From Notospermus geniculatus (lineage: Eukaryota; Nemertea; Pilidiophora; Heteronemertea; Lineidae): a DNA stretch of 64,000 nt. Each line of letters begins with the position of its first letter. The stretch's first letter is position 1. Position numbers and translations under genes: made by a program. Positions 36,751 to 52,469 of this stretch are shown here, piece after piece. The DNA is taken from assembly GCA_002633025.1 (NCBI GenBank), contig NMRB01000215.1, positions 35,625 to 99,624 of the forward strand, in the 5' to 3' direction. The notes beneath the pieces are model-generated. The model had not been told where the DNA came from. It saw nothing but the letters and a program-made list of their open reading frames with translations, and searched no databases.

Positions 36751-36756
36751 AATAAA
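36751..36756 (+). terminator. Polyadenylation signal of the peptide precursor gene
   Basis: AATAAA about 60 bp downstream of the TAA at 36689-36691, in the normal position for a short 3' UTR. Confidence 0.6.
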
Positions 36757-37079
36757 AGCCATGATACCAATACCATAATTTTGTGACTCGGTTTCATTTT
36801 GTGAAACGTTGGAGCGTTAAGACTCTAGGGGCCTACCAGTCACTTTCATGTTCGTTGATCATCCGATTCCCCACCCGTCGGCAGTGCTGGAGGAACGCAC
36901 CACAATTTAGTTGTATGAATAAAGTCGACTGAATGCTTTTACTTTTATTCTGCCATCTCAGGCTACCCATGGTCCTTAAGCGGGCGCCCCCACCCCATGG
37001 CGGCAGCGAGTGAGTTTTTTTTTGTGCCTGAGATGCCTGGAAAACGCATATATCTGGCATCCCATTTTTAAACACTGGG

Positions 37080-37215
37080 GGCGCCCCTGTGGTCCTTTCT
37101 TGGATGGGGTCTTGCCCTTGCAAAGGCACAAGGGGTAGGCCTACAAGGCAGCACGGTTCGCGGTCCCATGCGACGGAGGTAAGAACCAGGGATGGTTAGG
37201 CCTAATCCCACACTG
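37080..37215. mobile_element. SINE-related fragment
   Basis: It carries CTTGCCCTTGCAAAGGCACA, TCCCATGCGACGGA and AAGAACCAGGGAT in the same order as 6265-6340. It is therefore a second copy of that tRNA-SINE body, here without a clear B box. Confidence 0.6.
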
Positions 37216-37239
37216 GATTCGACTAGGTCACAGTGTATC

Positions 37240-37740
37240 TGACGCAGTGTTTCTGTTTGTCGGTGTTTCACTTTTTGTTTGGGAAACGCTGGCAGATAGA
37301 TCGACATTTTCTCTGTATGTCCCTCATTGCCAACTCGCAGCTTATTCCGTTGGGGAACACTCACAGATGGGGAACATTCCAAAAAGTTACACCGGGACCT
37401 GGTTATTGGTTTGAAGAGCACCACTCGCCCGTTTCAACCAACGACTGAGGGCAGTTTTGCTGGTGGTCTTTTGAGTGCCGTGGCTTCGCAACTTTGGCAC
37501 TCGCATTCATCGGTCCACCGATGGCCTTCTGTGCCTCCCCCTTTACCAGAATCCTGAAATCAGGTGTAAAGTTTTTCAGTGTTTCCGTGTGTCAGTGTTC
37601 CCCCTATTGTTCTGGAAACACTGGCAGATAGATCGACACGTTTCTCTGTGTGTCCTCCATTGTCGAGTCGCCGCTTATTCCGTCAGACAATAGCAGGGGA
37701 ACACTCACAGATGGGGAACACTCAAAAACGTTACACCTGC
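37240..37740. repeat. Interspersed repeat family A, copies 2 and 3
   Basis: Two direct copies (about 37240-37400 and 37580-37740) share GGAAACGCTGGCAGATAGAT, CTCGCAGCTTATTCCGT-like words, GGGGAACACTCACAGATGGG and GTTACACC. With 29576-29742 this makes three copies in the window. Confidence 0.75.
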
Positions 37741-38934
37741 CCTGAATGGCACTTGGGTGCACCACATTCGGGCGCATAGTTCCACAATCACTTGAGAGAT
37801 GGCGACACCATTCTCCAATCACCAACAGGAAAATTTTGCTTCTCTTTCCGTCTGAATCCAACACAAGGATTTGTTTTAACAAGTTTATTGTTCAGAATCA
37901 ATCACAAAACACCTCCAAAGGAAACAACATAATAAAAAAATCAGATGCATAAATTACATTGTATGCAGTCCTATCTTGGGGGCAACAAACTTCAAAATTC
38001 ACGTTGACTTCGCCTCACAAACCCTTCTCTGAAGCCAATCATTGACTACACAAGATCAATGGGGTGATGGTCGACTGACGTAACACCTCTATCTCTTACT
38101 ACAAAGAACACAGCAGTGTATAATGTTGCAGTTACTCCAATCACCCCCACCCACACTGATCATCTACATTTGGTATTCAGCTCAGTCTCTTCTGAAATCT
38201 AGTGTGGAAAAGTGCCAGCCTGAAGAAGACCCCGGTTGGGGTCGAAAATTTGCTTAAACTTTGGAATTCGACTTCCTGTATTATATTATATTGATCATCA
38301 GAAGAGATGAGAACTTCAGCTGATATCGTTATTATATTTTGGTAAATGAACACTTAGTAAGGGAACAGACACCACAATGACTAGGCTACTGGTATATAAA
38401 CCAGGCGCAATACGCGTTAGAACTTTGACTGCACAAAAAGAACGGCCACACATGTCTAAAATCATTCCAGAACTCATCTTCTCTTATCCTTGGCATGGGT
38501 CTCGGAGTCCCCGACCATCTATTTGATATTCCACTCACACCTTTTGTTGTATTATTTCTTTGGTCAAATAAACTATTTCAATCAATCACTGATTCTGGTG
38601 AGTCAATATTTGATAGGCCATCAGAAACAACAACTGCATGAAAAATGGATGAGGTTTCTGTTTCGCTGACACATGCGAAAATGACAATTTGCACATAATT
38701 CCTCCAAGATGTGCCAAACCTCGGACACACCAGTTTCCATAAAATCAACATCCAACTCAACCCAGCTAGCTATGGCTGTGAATAAATGATGACATGGCTC
38801 AGATTTCAGACGTATGTGCCATGAACATAGTTTTAAAATTTCGGCACAGGCACTGGCACAATTTCAGCACTGTCGGTGTGACACAGATAAGATTTCAGAC
38901 CAATGTGCCAGTGACCTAGTTTCAGAACCTAGTT

Positions 38935-39210
38935 ACAGAACTATGTGACACGAACAAGGTTTCAGAACTATGGGACACAAACAAGATCTCAGAAATAAGT
39001 GACACAGACAAGGTGTCAGTACCCGGTATTGTGTGACACAGACAAGGCTTCAGGACTATGTGACACAGACAAGGTGTCAGTCAGTACCCGGTACTGTGTG
39101 AAACAGACAAGGCTTCAGGACTATGTGACACAGACAAGGTGTCAGTCAGTACCCGGTACTGTGTGAAACAGACAAGGCTTCAGGACTATGTGACACAGAC
39201 AAGGTGTCCT
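38935..39210. repeat. 65-bp tandem repeat
   Basis: The unit TGTGACACAGACAAGGTGTC with AGTACCCGGTACTGTG and AAACAGACAAGGCTTCAGGA repeats with a 65-bp period at about 39061 and 39126. Shorter, degenerate versions lie upstream. Confidence 0.85.
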
Positions 39211-40961
39211 AACCATATCCCACAGGCAACAACCGCAATTGTTGTTTTGATGTAGACCTACCGGTAAATAAGAATATATACAAACACAAACGACATAGAG
39301 TTAGGGAAGGGGGATTTGGTCACATGAACATACGTATATATGGGAAGCTTAACTTGACTGCACCACTTAGTTAGGATTTTGTCCATCAAATGAAAGATAG
39401 GGTACATGGGTCCTTGGCCCCTTATTATATAACATGAGGCAACTGACTCAAAAAGGAGAGTGAACCACTGGAATGAGCTAAAAATGAAAATTCATTATAA
39501 CGAATGAAAGTGACATTCTCATTTGAAAGTGAAGTGGATGTGATATTTTCTAGCTTTCATCATCAGCTTTTCAGTTTAATCCAAAAAAACAGATGGCAAC
39601 AAGTGCATTTTGGAACAGGACTTGCACACTGCCTGCAAGTTGCCCTGTTTGCGACCTCCATTCCAGTGCTTCAATTCAGTATGAAATCTGTCTCACCTTA
39701 AGTTGACAGTGGTTCACTGTACATTTTGGAGTGGCACCTGTATGAATCCTGCCCCATAACCATTTCAGTGCCAGAGAGCTTTTCTGCAGTATTCGCCTGA
39801 ATGCCAAGTTCCACTGAAGCAGTACCGGTACAACCTTATTAGCCCCTTTGTATTGAATTTGAAAAAAACAAATCGCCGTGATTCTTGACGTTAGTGTGGT
39901 GTAAAATGTACTATGCTCCATCTGAATACATTAGAGCTCTCCCTGAAGTTTTTCAACCTCTGCTGCAAACTAGGCCTTGATTCTGTAAGTAAATATCCGA
40001 CAAGCATTTTGGGGGCCTCAACCAGCAATAAAGACCTCTCCGTGCACTCTCCTAGCATTTTGAAAATAGCATAAAATTCAATACAGATGGGCTTTTAAAA
40101 CAGTTGTTATGCAATTTCACTTAAAATCCAGCTCCACGATGTCACATGATGAAACCCTATGGCATTCTGTGACAGTACAGGCTGTCCTGCTATAGAGGCT
40201 GTGCAATGACGTCATCCTGGCGGCCATTCTGGAGGACACAGGGCGCAGAAGTGTGAGCCGAGAGTGATGTGACTTGCGTGAAGTGTGCCACACCATTGTT
40301 TTGACGTAACGTCATTGGGGCATGCACGGCTCATTTCGCTGCACCTCTGCAGCATGTGTCCTCCAGCATGGCGGCTTGTGACGTCATTTGCAAAGCCTTC
40401 ATACTGAGATGTCACTGGCACTGAAATGGTTGCAGAGCAGCACTGTCAGCCGGGTGCTGCCACATGAAAGAAGTGAGATGAGATTAAACACAGACGTGTG
40501 TGTTTGCAAAACTTGCCATTGTCGATTCATCCTCATGATGTCCTACTGTCAACTTAGTGTTAGACAGAGTTTAGTCAGTTTCGCCACTCTATAAAACTAT
40601 TCTATCAAATTCACACAAATTCCACTCAAAACCAACCTGTGGAAGTCAAAAAATATCCATATCTTCTACAGAATATATATACTTCAATACAAAAAAATTG
40701 GATACATAATAATGATACATGTGGACCAGATACATCATTATATCATAATATCATATATGGTCATCAAATATGGTGTTGATAAGATTTAGATGGAGTGGAA
40801 CAGTCAGTTCACCCATCATTCATTGATCAAGAAGTCCAAACAACATCAAGTTCATTGAGCAACCATATACTGTAAAGCCTTGCCTCCAATCCAGTGATTC
40901 GAGCACGATTTGCAGTGAGCCATGCCGTTTTCACAGGCATTGGGTTTATTAACACACCAAG

Positions 40962-41192
40962 TACTGTAAAGCAAGATAATTTCGCGGCTGGAAATTTTCG
41001 CGAATCAAGAATTATAGACATATTCACGGCAGGATATTTTCGCGAGTTTGCCACTTTTTTCAGTTTTTTTTCACGGACCGTATTTATCACTTGCGTGTAC
41101 TCATATTCGCGACAGGAAATTTTCGCGACTCATACACTCTCGCGAAATTCGCGAAAATTTCCTGCACGCGAAATTTTCCTGCTTTACAGTAT
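40962..41192. repeat. Foldback element rich in TTTTCGCG words
   Basis: The ends TACTGTAAAGCA and TGCTTTACAGTA are complementary. The interior alternates GGAAATTTTCGCG and CGCGAAAATTTCC words several times. Confidence 0.8.
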
Positions 41193-42639
41193 TTGGCTCA
41201 ACCAACAAAGGGAGTCTCCAACTGCGTGAAAACCGCACCGCTCACCGCAAAACAGGGCAGAATCAACTTTAGTGGAAACAGGGTTTAAACCCTGAAATGT
41301 TGGTATCCATTTTATCTACCTTTTTGTGAAACAGCTTTGGCATCCAATGAGTTTGGCGATTTGAGTGTCATGTAAAAGTGCTTTCCACTAAATTTTGATT
41401 TTCCCATGCATCTATTGTCGCAATTATTTGTAAAAGCGTAAAACGCAAGAAAAAATGTACATGTACCAGTACGTGAACATTTCTGGGTTTACTGTTGTGT
41501 GTATATCACCATTACATGACTCCATCTAAAATCACATCAATTTTGAGAGATTATATGCTAATATCCTAACAATATATCACAGAACTACCTAGCACGTGCA
41601 ACAGTGTATACATTTAAGATCTACATTTCACAAGCAGAATACATTCCAACATGTGATCAAATCGTGCCAGTACACTCTGCATTTTTTTTGCTATTGCATC
41701 ACAAAATGCTCACTGCATCACACAGGTTGGGAGCATCCAATTCCTTACAACCCTGGCAACTCAAACTATGAATTTAATCAAAGTGGAGAGCTGCTTCTAA
41801 TCTCTGTGGCTTTGCCTCTGATTGGCTTCAATGTACTTACAGACGAGTGTACACATCATCAATGGTTTCATCCTCAAATCCTCTTTCCACTCAAGAAGTT
41901 TATCAAATTCACGCAAAATAGAGTTGTTCCTGGCAAGAAAATATGCTTAAAAATGTATCACACTTTTGAGCCCAACATCAGTTGCACAACATATGGGGCT
42001 TTCCCATGAGCAATACTTCATACTGGCAGTTGATACTTTACACTCAATGATTTAACAATCCAAAACTTGATATTTTATAATAGTATGATTAACCGACGCT
42101 ATTTCAAGAGGTGTCTGCAGCAAGCAACAACATCGTTACACATCTGCATACAAGTATGTCCAGGAATCATGAACTGTGAACATTCTAGCGAATACCACTT
42201 GAGAAGTGTTCATTATCCTCCCATAGCAGGGGTTTGGTCTCATTCCTCTTCATACACTACCACACAAAATGCGAACATACGAAGAGGAGAAAGAGCACGG
42301 ATGGTTTTCATGTGCGTCTATAAACAACACTTAAATGTGTTTTCGACTATAAAGAAGCATATTTATGATTAATAACATAAGCATACCGGTACTGTAAAGA
42401 CCACTTGCATTATTTTCTGCTCAAAAATGCATCGCCACAAATAAACAGCACAAAAAATAAAACAAACTGCAGCACCACATATATTTATTTGTGATTACCC
42501 ATAAAATCTCAAAACTAGCTAAAAATCATTCCAAACTATCAGCTATAAATACCCATTCTGTCTGACTGCTATAAAGTGACAATTCTTAGGCAGTGCAACA
42601 GAAGTAGTCAGAACATCCCTTACCAGACACCTCTGCCAG

Positions 42640-42975
42640 GAGGACACCTCTATATCTGTTCAGTCCCAATATTTTCCACATTCAAATGACAAGTCATGAC
42701 CTCCCTATAAAGGACACTTTGCTGTTATGGACACTTGAGATCAGTCCTAAGAGTGTCCTCAAAAAAAAAGGTCCAGTGGGGTTATTTCATATGTTTGGAA
42801 CCTCTCTATTAAGGGACAGTATGGGACTAACTGATGCTGTCCTTAATTGAGAGGTGTCCTGATTACAGAGGTCAAATGAACAGAAACAACTTATTCAGGG
42901 CTGAACTTTGGTGTCCTCAATAGAGAGGTGTCCTCCTGACAGTGGTGTCCACTAAGGGAGGTTCAAATGTAACAA
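42640..42975. repeat. Decayed element with GGACACCTCT repeats
   Basis: AGGAGGACACCTCTATATC near the left end is mirrored by ATAGAGAGGTGTCCTCCT near the right end. The words AGAGGTGTCC and GGACACTT recur inside. It resembles the element at 940-1828. Confidence 0.55.
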
Positions 42976-43806
42976 CGAAGGAATCTATCACGGAATCTAT
43001 TTTGATCAAGGTAAAACAATGTTTTTTACATACCGTACTCAGCTCACAGTCATGTTTATCAAGCAAATGCTAAAAAACAACCACTCCACATCGAGGAACA
43101 GTATCTCCTAATCAGGAAGCCGCAAACATTATTCTACGTGGTGGTACAGCGAGCATAAGACCCGTTTTTCGCCCTGTACCACAGTGTAAATGGCATTGCA
43201 ACATGATGTTGTTGCTTTCGTTTGCCACATTTTTAACGTGTTAGGGAATCTTATGCTTGTAGCGCCACCTGACGGGTTGAGGGTTCACCATTCGATGGGG
43301 CAATCATTTCACAAGATTGTCAAGGAATCACTTTACAACATTTCAAAGGGATTACATTCACAAAGGCCAAGAACACAATAGAGGTGAACACGACTTATTT
43401 GATAGGTTTACCATGACTGCTAAATCATCTAAATGCATTTTAACCAATTCAAGCAAGTGCCACTTGGTACATATACCCAACTGATCACCATAAATCATTA
43501 TAAGATTATCCAGAAATACATCACACTCACCAGACTGGCAAGATTTCCTTTGTATCACTGCCTGGTGCAGCCACCCAATCCATTCAAGCATTGCCAATAC
43601 AAGCAATCTTACCACATATTTACCCTTACGACTGCAACCGAGCAGGCAAAGTTCAAGCTCCGCGAACCATGAGTGCTTAAAAGTTCACACACACATTGTA
43701 ACAGGCAGTGAATCTTACATTTCTTGACTTGATTGTGATGGGGAGACTTGGTGCATTGAGGCAAGTTTCTCACGTTGCAATGAGATTGGCCGTTAAATTC
43801 TTGCGC

Positions 43807-48155
<4,349 letters not shown>

Positions 48156-49950
48156 TGTTGCTGAATATCTTCACAGAGCTTATGATATCAACAGAACATC
48201 ACAAATTGTGAACAAAAGTGAGAGAGAAGAGCAGTTTTTGATGAGATGAGAAATAGACTTGACAGACTGTGCAAACGTTGTTACGGATGACTAATTCCGT
48301 GACGGCCGTAAGTCCGCCATCCTCGGGACGAAGATAGTATGATTCAAATTCAAATTCAAATTAAGTTTATTGCTCCGTATAATAAAAGAATTACATAGAA
48401 TGAGATGCAATAAACAAAGAAAACACAAAAAGTGATAAAAGAGAAGGAGATAAAAGTAGGAAAATGTGGTTAACAAGGATCTGTCTTAGGAATGTACCTT
48501 GAGAACCAAGCGTTCTGCTGTCCAACGACAGATGGCGCTGACGCTCTTTCGCCGACCGCACAAAGTATACAGAAAGTCTGATAGAGCTTTCGCGGTGCCT
48601 ATCGATAACTAACTGCCGATAGGCGCCGGTAGCAATATGGGACTTCCTGTGCGGTCGGCCCTGGTCCACATCGTGCGACGGAACTCACTGCGACACGTCT
48701 GCCTCCTAGTGGAGACTTCGACTTCTACGTCGGGGGTAGGCCTATGCGACACGTCGTAATCCGTTGATGCGATCCAAGACATTCATCGTCTCTGTCGCAG
48801 GCGACTGATTCCAGTCGTCCATGACCGAGTCTATGTAGCCACAAAGTTGTCGTCTGGTCGTCATCAACCACAACCTCCTGCGCATGTCCAGCTTTCATTG
48901 TGGACGACCCTGTGACAAACGGCTATAAAACAGTCAAGTTCGAAATTCGATGAACTCAACTAGGCGTAGCCATTAGCAATTTAGGGTCAAAGGTTTAAAG
49001 ATACGGTAAAGTATCAGGACTTCATTGTTTACATTCAATGTTTGTAAATGGATGTTTACATTCTGTTATTTTGGACTTTTGGGACATGCCAACCCGCCAA
49101 ATAGAATACTTTCGGTATCAAAAGAATTTCTATAGGGGTATGCCACCAACAAATTACTCATAAGACAAAGAAAGACTGGACACAAACAAACAAAATGTAA
49201 ATAAACAATGATTTTCGTGGCCCGCGAAAATACCCGTGATACACCCGTGCTACTCCAGACGGACGAGTTTTCTCGTGCAAGCAGGCTGTCAATGGGCATC
49301 CACCATTGTCGGTTTCCTTTCGACCTACGCTGAGACCATGTCAAAGACGACTGCCCATGGGTTTTCTAAGGTTGAGTTGCCCATAGAGAGCCAACATCAT
49401 TCGGCTCGGCCTCGTTCGGCCTCCTTCGGGTACTTCGGGATTTTTCGGGAGTCCGACTCGGCTGTATAACAATACGCGCTATCTTGAAACGGAAGTGGGT
49501 CCTCAGTTCCGGCGATTTACTAACCCATTCGTCCGCCAGATAGTGCCCAGGTGATGGTGTCTAGAATACGCATATTTTTTGAAAATTCATCATTGTATAT
49601 ATGAATTACTTAAAACTATAGATTTATGCGTACATAAGATCAAGAAAAGTATGATATTATGTTGCTGCTACGCATGCGCAGTACGTATTAAGTAGTGCTC
49701 CTAACGCGGATGAATGTCTATCCAAGATGGCGGTATTCTTCATACAGTAGAGATACTTTTCGTCTCGTCAGAAGTGAAACATCGAAAAAGTATCTCACAA
49801 CGTAGAATGAGCCAACATAAGAGAGAATAAAACTGTCACATGCAACACCGCTGGATCTGCTCATTTCTGAAAATCCATCTTGAAACGACCGGCGGAGGGA
49901 GAGAAAACCTCTGGGGGCTCGCAGAGCTGCAAAAACATCAGAGATGAATT
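48156..49950. other. Intergenic, PTGR2 5' flank to GPCR 3' flank
   Basis: It contains the PTGR2 promoter side and one foldback (48551-48664). I see no supported gene. A short AT-rich block at 48345-48365 repeats AAATTCAAATTC. Confidence 0.45.
48551..48664. repeat. Foldback element, GCCGACCGCACA ends, copy 1
   Basis: GCCGACCGCACAAAGTATAC is mirrored by CCTGTGCGGTCGGC. Inside, GCCTATCGATAACTAACTGC and CGATAGGC form a second stem. The related copy is at 51192-51270. Confidence 0.75.
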
Positions 49951-51673
49951 TTACCTCCTACAAATAAAATGAAACGCCGACCGAAACAATCTCTTCACAT
50001 CATTCCGATACTTTCGTCCTCCTCCAATGCAGTACAGATAGAAATTGATGGCAAAGTTCCATTCCCACAAGTGACAGAGGACCCAGTACTGCAGCTGGTA
50101 GAGGGTCTGCCAAAAGGGCTCATCCATTTTGTAAATTTCAGATATGGGGTCCAAAAGGAACAAAAGATTGTATGCCCTAAACGGGATGGACGTAAGGACG
50201 TAAGCCATGCAGACCAGGATCAACATCCGGGTCAAATACCTCGTCTCCCGACCTTGACTCTTCTTGGTTTTGTCGTCGACCATGTCACCTCTTGACCTTG
50301 AAGCGTCTTTCAAGGTCGCAATGATCCACACGTTACAGATGACGATGACGATGAAGGGAATAAGGGTTCCTATTCCCAGATGATACACCATGACAACATA
50401 CTCTAACGCCGGGTAGGCTGGGGTGAAAATACCAATACCGTGATCACCGAATTTCGGAGATCGCTTGAACACGAAAAAGATGTGGATGTTTGAGGTGAAA
50501 ACGTACACCGTGGTGGCAAGGACAGCTCTTTTTGCTTTCGTTGTGGTGCAGAGCGTCTTGGCCTCCATTGGAAACCTGACAGCCGTGAGGCGGTCGAGGG
50601 TCATCTCCAGGAGAAACAGGCCCGACATAATCCCACCCGAGTAACTTATGTACCAAACCATTCTGTAATGACAATGAACGGTACGAGATGACAAGGTAGC
50701 CTAGTCCACGGCAGCAACATCTGCCAGTCCCCTGATTGGTCGCCATCCCGCCCCTTCGCAAGTGATAGACCAGGACCGTATTTAAAGGGGTGGGGGCCCC
50801 CTGAGCCAACCAAAAAACGTGATTTTCATGCGGATTTTGGGCAAAAAATGACAAAAACTGAGAGGTTCCTGCCCCCCGGACCAAAAAGTTAAATACGGCC
50901 CTGCAGACTGCGTATCTCTGACCAAGGAGTGTGCAACGGCTTGGTCAACGAGGTAAGCGATCTTCCATCTTGGTCACTTTTCGCCCTTCGGAGTGATAGG
51001 AATTGAACGTTTGTCAGGGCAAGATGGCGACCGTCCCGCAAACGTCAACACTAACTTAACGCTCTTGACAACATGCGTCGAAGAAACCGTTCAGGAATCA
51101 AAGTCTGGTTTTATTGTCCAACGAGGGATTAACATATTGCCATACAGTAGCGTGCGGGCTGGCATTCCTAGGACTTTCTCCTCTGGTACACCAGGGCCGA
51201 CCGCACAGAAAGTTCGAAATGCGGCGGTAGGCCTATAGCACTATCGGACTTTCTGTGCGGTCGGCCCTGGACGATCTCTCGGACTGTCTATTGTCCAGAC
51301 CATATGATATTACAGCCGCTCAGCCCCAAACCAATACTTACTGCAAATGAAACTCTGATGTACTGATATCGTAATACCCAAATATGATATTGTAAGCCCA
51401 GTTGTTCTCGGCCAACGTCAGGCTATCCGCGCTGGCGAGAGCCACAATGTAAACACTGGTGGACAATTTTCGGTTCTCCTTCTGTAGGGCTACCATAATC
51501 GACATTGCATTCCCCGACAATCCTACCCAGGTTGGGACATACCAAAGATATTTGGTGAAAATGTACAAGATGTAAGAATGAAGGATGTTGGCGGGTATTC
51601 CTGTGACTGCTTCTGATGTTGTCAAGGATCCACCAGTTTTGTTCAAAATGACGGCGTCCATTGTGTCTTCCAA
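49951..51673 (-). CDS. Rhodopsin-class G protein-coupled receptor
   Basis: Two exons (51673-51342, 50662-49951; phase 2 junction completing a Gln codon) give about 347 residues. The extracellular N-terminus has a glycosylation site (NKTG). TM1 contains GLSGNAMSIMV with the class A Asn; TM2 has LASADSL; TM3 ends LDRLTAVRFP in place of DRY; TM5 is IGTLIPFIVIVICNVWIIA; TM6 is MLILVCMAYVLTSIPFRAY; TM7 ends NFAINFYLYCIGGGRKYRND, a variant of NPxxY leading into helix 8; the C-terminus is FICRR. It resembles the expanded invertebrate peptide-receptor-like class A groups, but the ligand is unknown. I see no Cys at the TM3 start or in extracellular loop 2. The exon junction lies in the loop before TM3. 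Confidence 0.88.
51192..51270. repeat. Foldback element, GCCGACCGCACA ends, copy 2
   Basis: CCAGGGCCGACCGCACAGAA and AGT are mirrored by ACTTTCTGTGCGGTCGGCCC TGG. It lies in the GPCR intron and shares termini with 48551-48664. Confidence 0.85.
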
Positions 51674-52469
51674 TCGGCAGATACGTGGTCCTCAGCTTTC
51701 CGTCATGCGGCGTGGAGCTGAAACGTTGAGGGGAGTCGGCGGAAAGCACGCCTTCCTTCGTTCCTTCAGAGATCCAGCTATAGTCGGATTGATGGACTTT
51801 GTGGTGGACGGTTGTCTTGTGGTTTTGATAGGCGTGCTCTCGTAGCAGACACCCGTAAAAACGACAAAAGGACCGAACAGGCTACCGAACCTTCGATTTC
51901 AGGAACTTAATCACCAACTCCGGGCACCAACTCTCTCAGTCCACGACCTGAACCCCCTAAAACCCGACTATTTCAAACAATCACGCATGATCATACGCCG
52001 TCATTATATGCTTGCAGAAATTGGTTTATCATCATCACGCAGATGATTTCGTTGTGTAAAAACATGCTCAATTTGTTCTCTGTATTCGCATTTCAGAGCC
52101 TGCATTGCCTGGAGGGTTTGCAGAAAGGTGAGCCTGATGAAGGAAAAAAAACTTGAACTACATGTAGTGCGACTATCTATGACACAGAGGGCCCGTGTTC
52201 CCCTCACGATGCGGCCAAGTTTAGCTTATAAATAAGGGATGCGGCCAAGTTTAGCTTATAAATAAGGGATGCGGCCAAGTTTAGCTTATAAATAAGGGAT
52301 TGACTATTCATGTAGACCATGTAGACGATTTCCACCAACGGCGATGTGGTCAATTTGAGTTCCTGCAATCGTATTCAATCGCAGGTAGCATTTTGCAATA
52401 ACGCGGACAAAAAACGAATTCTAATGAAGTACAGGGCCTAGGCTGAGAAGGCGACGAAGTGTGTTGGCG
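51674..52469. other. Intergenic with 30-bp tandem repeat
   Basis: GPCR 5' flank and EGF-receptor 3' flank. The only structure is a 30-bp unit (GATGCGGCCAAGTTTAGCTT then ATAAATAAGG) repeated exactly three times from 52208 to about 52300. Confidence 0.8.

Larger units (their letters stand above)
37741..43806. other. Gene-free stretch
   Basis: About 6 kb between the peptide gene and the 3' end of PTGR2. Apart from a 65-bp tandem array (38935-39210), a foldback (40962-41192) and a decayed inverted-end element (42640-42975) I find no domain-bearing ORF on either strand. The sequence is A+T-richer than the genes, and its ORFs are short. Confidence 0.55.

Noticed and set aside
38200-38330. End of a Penelope-like or other retroelement (GAAGACCCCGGTTGGGGTCG)
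   Set aside because: Only a short suggestive palindromic word is present; no coding region or second copy in the window.
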